From Pseudidiomarina indica (GTDB lineage: Bacteria > Pseudomonadota > Gammaproteobacteria > Enterobacterales > Alteromonadaceae): DNA of 64,000 bases. Below are positions 1 to 10,051 of this stretch, piece after piece (the stretch's first letter is position 1; the number at the start of each line of letters is the position of its first letter). The stretch spans positions 248,001-312,000 of the forward strand of contig JAJUHK010000002.1 in the NCBI GenBank assembly GCA_029279945.1, in the 5' to 3' direction. The notes under the pieces were generated by a model. That model worked only from the letters and a program-made list of their open reading frames with translations, was not told where the DNA came from and made no database searches. Made by a program: the position numbers and the translations under genes.

Positions 1-605
1 GGGTGTATGGTGACTCCCAAGAAGGTCGTTGGGCTATGGTCCGTAGCGCCGATGGTCGTAATTGGCTCGGTGCCAGTAACGTGGTCGATAGCGCCCCACT
101 ACCTGATGAAGGTGGCTTAGCTGCCAGTGGCGGGTGTATTCGTTATCACAATCAAACATGGGCGATTGGTACAGCCAATGGTAGTACCGCGCGGTTACTG
201 TTGAAACGGAACTTTGGCATACGCTATCGTGCCATCGATACGCCCCTGCCCGCTGGCCCCAGCGCGGGTATCGCCAGTGTGTGGCCAATCAGCCATGATC
301 ATGTCGTGCTCGCTGGAGGTGATTTGAATAATCCTGCAGCAACACCACGACTCGTGCGTTATCAAAACGGGGAATTTACTGCACTGCCTGAACCTAGCTT
401 TGCTGGTGCGCTGTACAGCTTAACGGTACGTAATAATGGCGATATCATTGTTACCAACCCTAATGGGGCGGGCTATCTCCCTGCCACCGCAACCGACTGG
501 CACATCTTAAGTTCTGCTGATATTTGGAATAGTACCTGTAGCCCGCAGTATTGTTATTTAGTCGGTAAGGACGGGTTCGTAGCGCGCATCAGCTTCGATG
601 AGTAG
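1..605 (+). CDS. C-terminal part of a BNR/Ycf48-like beta-propeller protein (5' end outside window)
   Basis: This is an open frame running in from the left edge, so only about the last 200 residues are visible. The text has repeated glycine-rich, aromatic blade-like segments, such as SADGRNW near the start and NPNGAGYLPATATDWHIL, ending in YLVGKDGFVARI. This pattern resembles BNR/sialidase or Ycf48-type propellers, in which each blade ends in a short W/G motif. I cannot name a substrate or process. Two cysteines near the end (CSPQYC) could form a disulfide if the protein is exported. The last 48 bp overlap the end of the convergent desulfurase gene. The family call is tentative. Confidence 0.5.
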   Translation, partial: VYGDSQEGRWAMVRSADGRNWLGASNVVDSAPLPDEGGLAASGGCIRYHNQTWAIGTANGSTARLLLKRNFGIRYRAIDTPLPAGPSAGIASVWPISHDHVVLAGGDLNNPAATPRLVRYQNGEFTALPEPSFAGALYSLTVRNNGDIIVTNPNGAGYLPATATDWHILSSADIWNSTCSPQYCYLVGKDGFVARISFDE

Positions 606-2705
606 CGCGGTTCCACCTGCGACATGACTCACCTGCTCAAACCCGTGGCGAGCTAATACCTGCGCCGCCACGGCACTACGATGCCCAGAGCGGCACACGC
701 AAACAATGGGCCGCTGGCGATAGCTTGCGGGGCTTTCCTGAATAAATTGCGCCAAGCGCGTGAGTGGCACGTTGACCACTTCAGCATCAACCGATAACCG
801 CCGTACCCGATGTTCCTGTTGTTCACGCACATCCACAACCAGCGTTTGCGGCTGTTTCAGCCTGTCTTGTTGCTGCTCAATCGTTACATCAATCAACTCA
901 CATGGCTTGCTATGGCCAGCCAGCTCAGGCAATGTTTCGACCACGCGGAATGCGTCATCATGCCGTGCTAATAGCAAGGTTGAAGGGGTCACCATTTGGG
1001 TTAATAAGTCACTATAGTGGCGCTCGCCAATGAATGCGAAATCTACTTGTGGCGCTTCTGCTAATGGTGTTAACGGTGAACTTAATAAATAAACTGGGGC
1101 ACGCGTCCCCACCCGATATAAGCGACGTTTACCGACTGTAAGGCAGCCATCCACCGGCACTTGACAGCCTTGCGGTGGCGCACAGACCTGCTCAGCATTA
1201 GCGGGCCAACCCACCGCGTCACGGGTGGTCCGGCAGCCACTTGCACAGAGTAAATTGGCCAGCATTGCTGCCGCACTTTGTGCGTCATGGGGTTCGGTTG
1301 TAAGAACTGCTTTTACCCGATAGTCCTGACAAGCTACGAGCCGTTCAATTCGTTCAGCTAGTTCAGGCACTGGGTCAATCACCGCCATTTCACCGGCGGC
1401 TTTATCAATGAGCAAATAACAGCAAGCACTATCAAAACGCCACTGTACGATGCCATCTAAATCACTATCAATATCTTCGTTGGTATCGGCAACCAATAAG
1501 CAGGAACGACGCAATGCTAGTGCGGCTTCCTGAATACGTTCACAGGCAGCGGCGATAGTCTCAGCAGTGGTCGCCGGCCCAAACGATAACCGAATCGCAG
1601 AACATGCCTGCCACTCTGGTAACCCCATGGCGTCGAGCACAAAGCTACGCGTCACGCCAGAGCTACAGGCCGAGCCTGAGCTCACCCGGATATTCGCCGC
1701 ATCAAACACATCCATAATGTCACGGGATGGCACGCCTCGCACCGAAAAGTTCAAGGTGGTTGGTACCGAGTCAGTTAACGGGTGGTTCAACTCCAGCGTC
1801 GGAAAGGCATTTTGCAGGGCTTGCAATAACCGGTGTCGGTACTGCTCTAAGGTTGTTTGGGACTGGAACACCGATTGTTCAGTGTCGAGTAACAATTCAA
1901 ACAGTGCGTGCAATGCCGCGATCCCGGGTAGGTTTTCGGTCCCTGAACGTTGTCCAAGTTCTTGACCGCCACCAATAATCAGGGGCGTAAAAGGCGCATT
2001 ATCGCGCACATACATAAACCCGATGCCTTTAGGAGCATAGAGTTTATGACCACTAAATGGTGCATAATCAATGGTTGTTTCTGCCAGAGCCAACTGCTGT
2101 TTACCCAACGCTTGCACACAATCGACCATCCATGGAACAGTCGGGTTATGAGCACGTATCACCTGCTCCAGCGCACGTAAATCCTGGCGCACTCCGGTTT
2201 CGTTATTGACCGCCATGGTGCAAATCATATGAGCTGCGCCCACGTGTGCAGCGATAAAATCTAAATCCAACTTGCCATGGCTATCAACCGGAATTGCCTT
2301 GAGTTCTGCATTGAGTTGCAATAGTTGATTCCAGTGTGCTAAGGCTTGCGGAACCGCTTTGTGTTCGGTTGCACCATAGAGCAACCAACGTCGTTCACCC
2401 TGATGGGTGTGATGCCGGGCTGCCGTCAAGGCGGACAATACGCCCGTTTGGATCCCTTCGGTTGCTCCGCTGGTAAAGAATAAACGCCCCGTCGGCGCAC
2501 CAATCACTTGGCGCCCGAGGCGGCGGGTACTTTCTAGAATATAACGCGCTTGAAGCCCAGTAATATGACTACTCGATGGATTGCCAAACACGTGCTCCAT
2601 GACGTGCTTTACAGCTTGAGTGATATAAGGCAACACCGGTGTAGTTGCATTGCAATCAAGATAAATCTCTTTCGCTTTGGGACGAATTTGCACCGGGGTG
2701 ACCAT
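558..2705 (-). CDS. Three-domain fusion: NifS/IscS-like cysteine desulfurase, degenerate metallo-beta-lactamase domain, rhodanese
   Basis: The protein has about 715 residues. Residues 15-400 form a class V aminotransferase-fold cysteine desulfurase, with the PLP lysine in SGHK (about K221) and the catalytic cysteine in SSGSACSSG (about C347). Residues 420-590 resemble the MBL fold of persulfide dioxygenases, but the metal-binding HxHxDH motif is replaced by TTEPHDA, so this part is probably not a hydrolase. Residues 605-715 are a rhodanese domain with the active loop CRSGHRS (C671). The enzyme should take sulfur from cysteine and pass it as persulfide to its own rhodanese. The ATG at 2705 is preceded by AGGAG. 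The gene lies 12 bp after nqrM, so a role in building NQR iron-sulfur centres is an attractive inference. Confidence 0.85.
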   Translation of the reverse strand: MVTPVQIRPKAKEIYLDCNATTPVLPYITQAVKHVMEHVFGNPSSSHITGLQARYILESTRRLGRQVIGAPTGRLFFTSGATEGIQTGVLSALTAARHHTHQGERRWLLYGATEHKAVPQALAHWNQLLQLNAELKAIPVDSHGKLDLDFIAAHVGAAHMICTMAVNNETGVRQDLRALEQVIRAHNPTVPWMVDCVQALGKQQLALAETTIDYAPFSGHKLYAPKGIGFMYVRDNAPFTPLIIGGGQELGQRSGTENLPGIAALHALFELLLDTEQSVFQSQTTLEQYRHRLLQALQNAFPTLELNHPLTDSVPTTLNFSVRGVPSRDIMDVFDAANIRVSSGSACSSGVTRSFVLDAMGLPEWQACSAIRLSFGPATTAETIAAACERIQEAALALRRSCLLVADTNEDIDSDLDGIVQWRFDSACCYLLIDKAAGEMAVIDPVPELAERIERLVACQDYRVKAVLTTEPHDAQSAAAMLANLLCASGCRTTRDAVGWPANAEQVCAPPQGCQVPVDGCLTVGKRRLYRVGTRAPVYLLSSPLTPLAEAPQVDFAFIGERHYSDLLTQMVTPSTLLLARHDDAFRVVETLPELAGHSKPCELIDVTIEQQQDRLKQPQTLVVDVREQQEHRVRRLSVDAEVVNVPLTRLAQFIQESPASYRQRPIVCVCRSGHRSAVAAQVLARHGFEQVSHVAGGTALLIEADARYEPVLTD

Positions 2706-2717
2706 AGTTAACAACTC

Positions 2718-2951
2718 CTAACTGCCAATCTGGTTTTTCTGCCATTCTTTCATTTTGGCAGCACGAGCTTCAGCGGCCATCCGAGCTTTTTTATCATCAC
2801 AAGGATCTTTACAGTCACAGGCTTTTTCCATCCCTAATGAGGCAATTCCGCCACAACTACCTGACAATGATTTACGCTGGGCGATATACCCCACAGACAT
2901 ACCTAAGACCACCACCAACATGATGACGAATACAGCAATAAAAACGCCCAT
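2718..2951 (-). CDS. nqrM: Na+-NQR maturation protein NqrM (DUF539)
   Basis: This is a small protein of 77 residues with one N-terminal membrane helix (about residues 3-23) and a cysteine-rich cytoplasmic tail containing GSCGG and ACDCKDPC. Four cysteines of this pattern are characteristic of NqrM, which is required for iron insertion into Na+-NQR. The start MGVF at 2951 is supported by an AGGAGG ribosome site just upstream; a longer in-frame reading to 3023 lacks homology. It lies 13 bp after apbE, so both NQR maturation factors follow the structural genes in one transcript. Confidence 0.93.
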   Translation of the reverse strand: MGVFIAVFVIMLVVVLGMSVGYIAQRKSLSGSCGGIASLGMEKACDCKDPCDDKKARMAAEARAAKMKEWQKNQIGS

Positions 2952-2964
2952 GTGACCTCCTGAG

Positions 2965-3987
2965 CTACTGCTCAAATTTTTTAAATGCGGTACTAGTGTA
3001 CTCTTTAAACTCACCATTTTCACGGGTAACGAGTAACACTGCTAGCCCTTTTCGATTGGCAAACTCTAACGCTTGTTCTGGGCCCATAACAGTTAACGCC
3101 GTGGCATAAGCATCAGCATCCATGCAGGTTTCCGTAATGACGGTCACTGATACTAAATTATGTTGTATAGGGTAGCCCGTACGTGGATCAATGATATGTG
3201 AGTAACGAACGCCATCTTTTTCGAAGTAATTACGATAGTCTCCGGACGTGGCTACCGCGTTATTACCAGGTTCAATAATCCGGTTCACACCACGCTCCAA
3301 TGACACTGGCTGTTCCACAGCAATACGCCACGGTTGGTCACCTGGCTTGCTACCGCGCATGCGCATTTCACCACCGATTTCAACCAAATAGTTTTTAATC
3401 TCCATCTGCTCTAAGAGCAGTGCAACACGGTCAACACCATAGCCTTTGGCAATGGTTGATAGATCCACATATAAGTCTGGAATAGCTTTGCTGACTTGGT
3501 GATTTTCCACCCGTAAATGCTGGTAGCCTACCTTTGCTTGAACTGCTTTTAGTTCGTCAGCGCTAGGTACACGCTCGGGCCGCCCTAACGGCCCAAACCC
3601 CCATAAATTCACGAGTGGCCCAACTGTAACATCTAATAAGCCATCCGTTTCTTCAGCTATTTCCAGCGCACGCCGAATCACCGTTTCCAGCGCCCGCGAA
3701 ACGACCACTGGTTCAGTGGTTTCCCGTTGATTAAAGAGTGATAATTCAGAGTTCGGATCGTAAGTCGACATTTGGCTATTGATTTGTTCCAACACCAAGT
3801 CAACGCGCTCCTTCACCCGATCAGGAGAATGATAGGGATTCGCAGTCACATAGCGAATGTGATAGGTCGTACCCATGGTTTCACCACTAATGCTGATTTG
3901 CTGTGGTGCATGTGTACATGAAACGAAAAAGGCCAGCCCAATAAGGGCCAGCCAAATCCGCAGAGTCGATGATAAATTCATCTTCAT
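2965..3987 (-). CDS. apbE: FAD:protein FMN transferase ApbE (flavin transferase lipoprotein)
   Basis: ApbE attaches FMN covalently to threonines of NqrB and NqrC in the periplasm, using FAD as donor. The 340-residue length is normal. The N terminus is a lipoprotein signal with lipobox FVSC, placing the enzyme on the periplasmic membrane face. Visible family motifs are SGETMGTTY near the start, YVDLSTIAKGYGVD, IGGEMRMRG and the DPRTGYP segment. The target threonines are present in both neighbouring flavoproteins. It follows nqrF by 37 bp and probably belongs to the same operon. Confidence 0.95.
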   Translation of the reverse strand: MKMNLSSTLRIWLALIGLAFFVSCTHAPQQISISGETMGTTYHIRYVTANPYHSPDRVKERVDLVLEQINSQMSTYDPNSELSLFNQRETTEPVVVSRALETVIRRALEIAEETDGLLDVTVGPLVNLWGFGPLGRPERVPSADELKAVQAKVGYQHLRVENHQVSKAIPDLYVDLSTIAKGYGVDRVALLLEQMEIKNYLVEIGGEMRMRGSKPGDQPWRIAVEQPVSLERGVNRIIEPGNNAVATSGDYRNYFEKDGVRYSHIIDPRTGYPIQHNLVSVTVITETCMDADAYATALTVMGPEQALEFANRKGLAVLLVTRENGEFKEYTSTAFKKFEQ

Positions 3988-4024
3988 CTGATCTATTTCA
4001 CCTTACAGTTCGTGCAAAGGTGGG

Positions 4025-5266
4025 TTAGCCACCGAAATCATCTAACAAGATATTTTCGTCTTCAACGCCTAGGTCTTTTAACATTTTGATGACCGCAGCA
4101 TTCATCATGGGTGGCCCACACATGTAGTATTCACAATCTTCCGGAGCTTCGTGGTCCTTCAGATAGTTTTCGTACAACACATTATGGATAAACCCAGTGT
4201 AACCTTCCCAATTATCTTCTGGTTGCGGGTCAGACAACGCCACATGCCATTCGAAGTTGTCGTTCTCACGTGCCAACATATCGAAATCTTCGACGTAGAA
4301 CATTTCTTTCTTGGAACGTGCACCATACCAGAAGGTCATTTTACGCTTGGTTTTCAAGCGACGTAACTGGTCAAAAATGTGTGAACGCATCGGTGCCATA
4401 CCTGCACCACCACCAATGAACACCATTTCCGCGTCGGTATCTTTCGCGAAGAATTCACCGAATGGACCAGAGATAGTCACCTTATCACCTGGCTTCAAAC
4501 TAAAGATATAGGAGGACATTTTGCCTGGTGGTAAGCTTAAGTCACGCGGCGGTGGCGTCGCAATCCGTACGTTCAGCATGATAATGCCTTTTTCGTCCGG
4601 ATAGTTGGCCATGGAGTACGCGCGCACTACTGGCTCGTCTACTTTGGATTCTAAGTTGAAGAAGCCAAAGTGCTCCCAGTCGCCACGGAATCTTTCATCA
4701 ATATCAAAGTCTTTGTACTTCACGTGATGTGGTGGACATTCAATCTGAATATAACCACCTGCACGGAATGGTACTTCTTCGCCCTCTGGCAGCTGTACCA
4801 CAAACTCTTTAATAAAGGTGGCTACGTTATCATTTGATTTAACAACGCAGTCCCACTTACGAATACCGAATACCTCTTCTGGTAATTCAATTTTCATATT
4901 TTGCTTAACGTTCACCTGACACGCTAAACGGCACCCTTCTCGTGCTTCGCGACGGTTAATGTGGTCACGTTCAGTCGGCAGTATATCACCACCACCTTCG
5001 TGGACAATCACGCGGCATTGACCACATGAACCACCACCACCACAAGCTGACGACACAAAGATTCCCGCATTCGCTAACGCACCCAATAGTTTGGAGCCAG
5101 GTTGCGTGGTGATTTTTTTGCTTTCGTCGTCATTAATTAGAATTTCGACATCGCCTTGAGGGACTAACTTTGACCGAGCGACCATAATCATCGCGACTAA
5201 AATTAGTACAATCAAGGTAAACATGCCTACGCCAAGCGCTATAATTGTCCAGTCTTGCCCTTGCAT
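4025..5266 (-). CDS. nqrF: Na+-translocating NADH:quinone oxidoreductase subunit F
   Basis: NqrF is the electron-input subunit: it oxidises NADH with FAD and passes electrons to a 2Fe-2S centre. An N-terminal membrane helix (about residues 7-30) is followed by a ferredoxin domain with cysteines C75, C81, C84 and C116, then a ferredoxin-reductase module. The FAD motif RAYSMANYP, the NADH-loop [12 protein letters not shown] and the C-terminal YMCGPPMM stretch are all present. The 413-residue length is slightly above the usual 407. A GAGG ribosome site precedes the ATG. Confidence 0.98.
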   Translation of the reverse strand: MQGQDWTIIALGVGMFTLIVLILVAMIMVARSKLVPQGDVEILINDDESKKITTQPGSKLLGALANAGIFVSSACGGGGSCGQCRVIVHEGGGDILPTERDHINRREAREGCRLACQVNVKQNMKIELPEEVFGIRKWDCVVKSNDNVATFIKEFVVQLPEGEEVPFRAGGYIQIECPPHHVKYKDFDIDERFRGDWEHFGFFNLESKVDEPVVRAYSMANYPDEKGIIMLNVRIATPPPRDLSLPPGKMSSYIFSLKPGDKVTISGPFGEFFAKDTDAEMVFIGGGAGMAPMRSHIFDQLRRLKTKRKMTFWYGARSKKEMFYVEDFDMLARENDNFEWHVALSDPQPEDNWEGYTGFIHNVLYENYLKDHEAPEDCEYYMCGPPMMNAAVIKMLKDLGVEDENILLDDFGG

Positions 5267-5310
5267 CGACTTCTACCTCTATAGTTATACGTTTTTTCGT
5301 AACCGGGTCA

Positions 5311-5919
5311 TTAGAGTGAAATGCCAGAGAATGACATAAACCCTAAACCAATCAGCCCCACCGTCATAAAGGTGATGCCCAAGCCACGTAATCCATCTGG
5401 AACATCGGCATATTTCAACTTTTCGCGAACCGCAGCTAAAGCAACGATTGCGAACATCCAGCCGATACCACCACCGAAACCGTAAATGAAGCTTTCAGTG
5501 ATTGTGTAGTCACGCTCGATGGCAAAGGACACGCCCCCGAAAATCGCACAGTTCACCGCAATTAACGGAAGGAAAATTCCCAATGCGTTGTACAGTGCTG
5601 GAACATATTTGTCCAATAGCATTTCAAGAATCTGTACCAATGCCGCGATAACACCGATAAAGGTTAAGAAACGTAAGAAACTCAAGTCGACATCAGGAAA
5701 ACCAGCCCAAGTTAATGCACCTGGTGCTAATAAATACTGATATACAGCTGCGTTAATTGGTGTAGCTATCGCTAACACGACCACTACCGCCACACCTAAA
5801 CCGAACGCTGTTTGTACCTTTTTGGAAATCGCCAAGAAAGTACACATCCCTAAGAAGAACGAAAGCGCCAGGTTTTCTACGAAAATCGATTTTATGAATA
5901 AACTCAGATAAGCTTCCAT
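5311..5919 (-). CDS. nqrE: Na+-translocating NADH:quinone oxidoreductase subunit E
   Basis: This integral membrane subunit has 202 residues and about six helices, paralogous to NqrD and to RnfA. C26 and C124 match the positions of cysteines that, with the pair in NqrD, hold the membrane-embedded iron centre in the Vibrio complex. The core [14 protein letters not shown] at the N terminus and the [11 protein letters not shown] loop are typical. AGGAG lies seven bases before the ATG. It follows nqrD by 10 bp. Confidence 0.98.
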   Translation of the reverse strand: MEAYLSLFIKSIFVENLALSFFLGMCTFLAISKKVQTAFGLGVAVVVVLAIATPINAAVYQYLLAPGALTWAGFPDVDLSFLRFLTFIGVIAALVQILEMLLDKYVPALYNALGIFLPLIAVNCAIFGGVSFAIERDYTITESFIYGFGGGIGWMFAIVALAAVREKLKYADVPDGLRGLGITFMTVGLIGLGFMSFSGISL

Positions 5920-5929
5920 GGTCTACTCC

Positions 5930-6562
5930 TTACTCCTTCGGCTCGACTTGTTCTTTACGGAAGGTACGGAGTACCCAAATAAACCCGCCGATAATAAAGA
6001 ATGCACTTGGTGGCAACACTAATAAACCGATCGGTTGATACCAGCCACCTTCCGAAGCGAGTGACAGGATCTGATAACCAAACAAGCTACCTGAACCAAA
6101 CAACTCACGAATGAAACCAACGGTCAACAATACGAATGAATACCCTAACCCGTTACCGATACCGTCAAGGAACGACAATCCTGGTGGGCTCTTCATTGCA
6201 AATGCTTCAGCGCGACCCATTACGATACAGTTGGTAATAATCAAACCAACGAATACCGAGAGCTCTTTAGCAATGTTATAGGCATATGCCCGTAACACTT
6301 GATCCACCACAATAACTAAGCTAGCAATAATAGTCATTTGCACAATAATCCGTACGTTTGACGGAATATGATTGCGGATCAATGAGATAAAAAAGTTCGA
6401 AAATGCTGTTACCAAGGTCAGTGCAATACACATAACCACGGTGTTTTCCATCTTCGAGGTCACCGCTAACGCCGAGCAGATACCTAAAATCTGAAGGGCA
6501 ATTGGGTTGTTAGCAATAATCGGTCCAAAGAGAACCTCTTTAACTTCTTTTGACATAGCCAT
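5930..6562 (-). CDS. nqrD: Na+-translocating NADH:quinone oxidoreductase subunit D
   Basis: This 210-residue subunit has about six membrane helices and is paralogous to NqrE and RnfE. C29 and C112 occupy the expected ligand positions for the iron centre shared with NqrE. The N-terminal [20 protein letters not shown] segment is characteristic. The ATG overlaps the nqrC stop codon (TAATG) and is served by a GGAG site inside nqrC, implying translational coupling. Confidence 0.98.
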   Translation of the reverse strand: MAMSKEVKEVLFGPIIANNPIALQILGICSALAVTSKMENTVVMCIALTLVTAFSNFFISLIRNHIPSNVRIIVQMTIIASLVIVVDQVLRAYAYNIAKELSVFVGLIITNCIVMGRAEAFAMKSPPGLSFLDGIGNGLGYSFVLLTVGFIRELFGSGSLFGYQILSLASEGGWYQPIGLLVLPPSAFFIIGGFIWVLRTFRKEQVEPKE

Positions 6563-7344
6563 TAATTCAGCTCCCCTTCGCGAAGTTTATCGAACAATGG
6601 GCCGTACGCATGCTCTCCGAACCAGAAGTTCACTGTGTGGTCCACACCGTTACTAGTTAAGGTTGCACCAGAAAGAGCGTCAATATCGTGCGCTGGGCGA
6701 GTAACGTTTTTAGTTACTTTCAATGCAACCTTGCCATTGTCATAAATTTCTTTACCTTGCCATTTAGCAACCCAGCTCGGGTTTTGAATCTCACCACCGA
6801 GGCCTGGCGTTTCTGAGTGTTCATAGAACTTGAACCCTTTAATGGTATTCATATCCGGAGCAACAGCCACTAAGCCATACATAGTACCCCACAAGCCGTA
6901 ACCGCGGATGTACACCACGACGGTTTCTACCGCGCCTTGGTCATCTTTGATGAAGTACAGTTTAGTCACGTTCTCTAAAGAACCGATGCTGGCAATATCA
7001 ACGTCTTTGCTCAACTTCGTACCTAACCCAGCTTTCTTGGCAACTGCGATAGGGTCGTATTCTACAGCACTACGTGCACCAACATCAGCGGCATCAACGA
7101 ACTCAAGTGTTTGCAAGTCAACTAATCGTGTTTCAACACGCTCGTTAAATACTGCAATCACATCAGTTTCTGGAGTTAACAAACCAGCTGCATCGAGCAC
7201 GTTACGTTGCATATCTAACGCCGCGTTCTTTTGTTGAAGTGGTTTTAAACCGACAGCTGAACCTGCGACGAAAATAGCACACACTAAACAGAGTGTGATC
7301 ACGACAAATAAGGTTCTGCCGAGTGAATCTTTGTTCTTAGCCAT
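6562..7344 (-). CDS. nqrC: Na+-translocating NADH:quinone oxidoreductase subunit C
   Basis: NqrC is a membrane-anchored periplasmic flavoprotein that relays electrons from NqrF/NqrD/E to NqrB. It has 260 residues with an N-terminal helix (about 10-30). The flavinylation motif SGATLTS is near the C terminus, with the acceptor threonine at about T228. I placed the start at MAKNKDS (7344), which has a GGAG site; the frame is open to 7404 but that extension only overlaps nqrB. The gene overlaps the nqrB end by 8 bp. Confidence 0.97.
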   Translation of the reverse strand: MAKNKDSLGRTLFVVITLCLVCAIFVAGSAVGLKPLQQKNAALDMQRNVLDAAGLLTPETDVIAVFNERVETRLVDLQTLEFVDAADVGARSAVEYDPIAVAKKAGLGTKLSKDVDIASIGSLENVTKLYFIKDDQGAVETVVVYIRGYGLWGTMYGLVAVAPDMNTIKGFKFYEHSETPGLGGEIQNPSWVAKWQGKEIYDNGKVALKVTKNVTRPAHDIDALSGATLTSNGVDHTVNFWFGEHAYGPLFDKLREGELN

Positions 7345-8536
7345 TGCGTGCCATTCTCCGTTTAATGTTTGATTGAACAACAAAGTGGTCAAACAGCGGG
7401 GCAAACACGTTAGAGAACAGAATCGCTAACATGATACCTTCCGGATAAGCCGGGTTCACCACACGGATCAGTACGGTCATGGCACCAATTAAGAAGCCAT
7501 ACCAGAACTTACCTTTGTCGGTAAACGACGCCGATACAGGGTCAGTAGCCATGAACATCATACCGAAGGCAAAACCGCCCACGACTAAGTGCCAGTACCA
7601 CGGCATTGCGAACATCATGTTGGTGTCGCTACCAATGGCGTTGAACATAAGTGACAAGGCCACCATGCCGATAAACACACCGGCCACGATACGCCATGAC
7701 GCGATACGGAAGTAAATCAGTGCTAAACCACCGATCAAGATCATCAGGGTTGAAACTTCACCCATTGAACCTTGGATGTTACCAATAAAGGCATCCCACC
7801 ATAAATCCATATTGCCGATATAATCGGTGTTAGTAACTGCTTGTGACAGCATAGTTGCGCCGGAGAAGCCGTCAACAGCAGTCCATACTTGTTCACCAGA
7901 AATTTGGGCAGGGAACGCAAAGTATAAGAATGCACGACCGGTTAACGCTGGGTTCAGGAAGTTACGGCCAGTGCCGCCGAATACTTCTTTACCGATAACC
8001 ACACCGAAGGTGATACCTAAAGCAACTTGCCATAATGGAATGGTTGGCGGTAAGGTCAATGCGAATAATACTGAAGTGACGAAGAACCCTTCGTTAACTT
8101 CATGCTTACGCACTGTCGCAAACAGCACTTCCCAGAAGCCACCGACAATAAATGTCACGGCATACACAGGAATAAAGAAGCAGGCACCGTAGAACATCTT
8201 TCCGGCCCAACCAGCAGTCGTCAAATCTCCACCTAATGCGGTGAACAGACCGACTTGCCAGATATCTGCTAATTGATAGTCATTCATTAATGCTAATGCG
8301 GCTTGGTTACCGATGTTGTACATACCCCAGAACATCGCTGGGAATGTCATCATCCACACCAAAATCATAATCCGCTTTAAATCCACGCTATCTTTAACGT
8401 GGGTCACGCCTGTAGTGACTTTACCCGGCGTGTAGAGAATTGTGGCCGCAGCTTCGTACAGAGGGTACCACTTTTCGTACTTACCGCCTTTTTCGAAGTT
8501 CGGCTCAATCTTCTCGAGGAAATTCTTCAAGCCCAT
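7337..8536 (-). CDS. nqrB: Na+-translocating NADH:quinone oxidoreductase subunit B
   Basis: NqrB is the main membrane subunit. It carries covalent FMN and riboflavin and takes part in sodium translocation. The protein has 399 residues with about ten helices. The FMN site is in DGFSGATML (about T228), the ApbE target. The [17 protein letters not shown] segment is strongly conserved in NqrB/RnfD proteins. It starts two bases after the nqrA stop. Confidence 0.98.
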   Translation of the reverse strand: MGLKNFLEKIEPNFEKGGKYEKWYPLYEAAATILYTPGKVTTGVTHVKDSVDLKRIMILVWMMTFPAMFWGMYNIGNQAALALMNDYQLADIWQVGLFTALGGDLTTAGWAGKMFYGACFFIPVYAVTFIVGGFWEVLFATVRKHEVNEGFFVTSVLFALTLPPTIPLWQVALGITFGVVIGKEVFGGTGRNFLNPALTGRAFLYFAFPAQISGEQVWTAVDGFSGATMLSQAVTNTDYIGNMDLWWDAFIGNIQGSMGEVSTLMILIGGLALIYFRIASWRIVAGVFIGMVALSLMFNAIGSDTNMMFAMPWYWHLVVGGFAFGMMFMATDPVSASFTDKGKFWYGFLIGAMTVLIRVVNPAYPEGIMLAILFSNVFAPLFDHFVVQSNIKRRMARNG

Positions 8537-8538
8537 GA

Positions 8539-9879
8539 TTAGCCCTCTTTCTCAATTTCGGTCAACATTTTACGCAACACCGGACCGTACTCATATTTGC
8601 CTGGGCAAACATAAGAACACAACGCTAAATCCTCTTCATCCAACTCTAAACAACCCAATTTTTGAGCCTGTTCAGAATCACCAGAGAGCAAATCACGTAG
8701 CAAAATGGTGGGTAAAATATCGAGTGGCATCACCCGTTCATAGTTACCAATGGGCACCATAGAACGGTTAGAACCATTCGTGGTAGTCGTCATCGGGAAC
8801 AATTTTTTCGGGCTCAAATGCCCCAAGTAAGCCCGTGTGACCGAGTGCCGGTTTGCACCTGGGCGAATCCAGCCGAGGAATTCTTTGTGATCGCCTTCGA
8901 CCAAGACTGAGACTTGATTATGGAAGCGACCTAACCACTGATGCGAATCATCATCTTTATGGCCGTTTAAAACAGAGCCTGAAATCACGCGAACATTGCC
9001 GTTGGCTAACTCACCTTGGGTCAACTCACGTAAGTTCGCACCAAGGCGAGTACGGAGTAATCGAGGCTTATTGACTGCCGGGCCGCCAAGCGCAACCACG
9101 CGATCAGTAAACAATTCACCTGTAGTGAATAGTTTTCCGTAGGCGATGACGTCTTGATAGCTAATATGCCAAACAGGTTTAGCAATAGAAGCAGGCTGTA
9201 AGAAGTGAATGTGAGTACCAACAAGACCTGCTGGGTGTGGACCTGCAAAACTTTCGAGTTGTACTTTGGCGTCACCGGTATCCACGTTTGCATCAGCTGC
9301 TTTGACCACGTACACCGGACCAGTCGTTAAATGACCAAGTACTTTAAGACCATCAATAAACGCTTGCCGGTGTTCATTGATAATCACTGCTGGATCAGCG
9401 GCTAACGGATTGGTATCCATTGCGTTGACAAAAATAGCGGTAGGCTCTGCATCGAGTTTTGGTGAACGACTGAACGGTCGAGTGCGTAACGCCACCCAAA
9501 GTCCAGAATCGTTAAGTTGTGCTACGACACTAGCACGATCGAGACTGGCAAGATCTTTGCTGTCGTAGCGGGTAAAGGTTTCTTGCTCATCACCGTCAAG
9601 TTCAATGACTACGGCTTGCAATACCCGTCGTTCACCACGCAAAACGTCTTTTATAACGCCCGCAGCTGGTGCTGTGAATTTTACCCCTGGGTTTTTCTTA
9701 TCTTCGAAAAGTACTTGGCCTTTTTTAACGCGGTCACCAACCTTGACATGCATGGTTGGCCGCATACCTACATACTCTTCACCCAGTACGGCAACGGTGG
9801 AGATGGTATTACCATCTTCGATAATTTGCTGGGGCGCACCCGAAATCGGGATATCCAGCCCTTTCTTGATCGTAATCAT
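8539..9879 (-). CDS. nqrA: Na+-translocating NADH:quinone oxidoreductase subunit A
   Basis: NqrA is the cytoplasmic subunit linked to ubiquinone reduction. The protein has 446 residues, the normal length, from the ATG at 9879 ([12 protein letters not shown], the conserved NqrA start). A GTG four codons upstream is possible but has no homology. The barrel-sandwich/RnfC-like N-terminal half includes [18 protein letters not shown]. It is the first gene of the nqr operon, about 115 nt downstream of a plausible promoter. Confidence 0.97.
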   Translation of the reverse strand: MITIKKGLDIPISGAPQQIIEDGNTISTVAVLGEEYVGMRPTMHVKVGDRVKKGQVLFEDKKNPGVKFTAPAAGVIKDVLRGERRVLQAVVIELDGDEQETFTRYDSKDLASLDRASVVAQLNDSGLWVALRTRPFSRSPKLDAEPTAIFVNAMDTNPLAADPAVIINEHRQAFIDGLKVLGHLTTGPVYVVKAADANVDTGDAKVQLESFAGPHPAGLVGTHIHFLQPASIAKPVWHISYQDVIAYGKLFTTGELFTDRVVALGGPAVNKPRLLRTRLGANLRELTQGELANGNVRVISGSVLNGHKDDDSHQWLGRFHNQVSVLVEGDHKEFLGWIRPGANRHSVTRAYLGHLSPKKLFPMTTTTNGSNRSMVPIGNYERVMPLDILPTILLRDLLSGDSEQAQKLGCLELDEEDLALCSYVCPGKYEYGPVLRKMLTEIEKEG

Positions 9880-10000
9880 ACGCGTTCGCACTACTCGTTA
9901 GGGAAGATTAATCTCACACCAGCATAAACCCATTTCTATACTTGTTAGAATTATCGAGTTTATGCTGACCAAATTCAGTCCAATTTCACCTAGGGCGCGC

Positions 10001-10028
10001 ATTTTAACACCTTTATGAGGTAAAACAA
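10001..10028 (-). promoter_or_regulatory. Probable sigma-70 promoter of the nqr operon
   Basis: On the minus strand, TTGTTT (10028-10023) and TAAAAT (10006-10001) are separated by 16 bases, in the 172-bp gap between fabV and nqrA. Transcription would start near 9994 and give a leader of about 115 nt. No riboswitch-like structure was recognised in the leader. Confidence 0.4.
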
Positions 10029-10051
10029 CACTGAAAAAAGCTAATCTGGCA

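Noticed and set aside
9880..10000. Riboswitch in the nqr leader
   Set aside because: The leader of about 115 nt has no recognised aptamer motif; only a promoter is supported.
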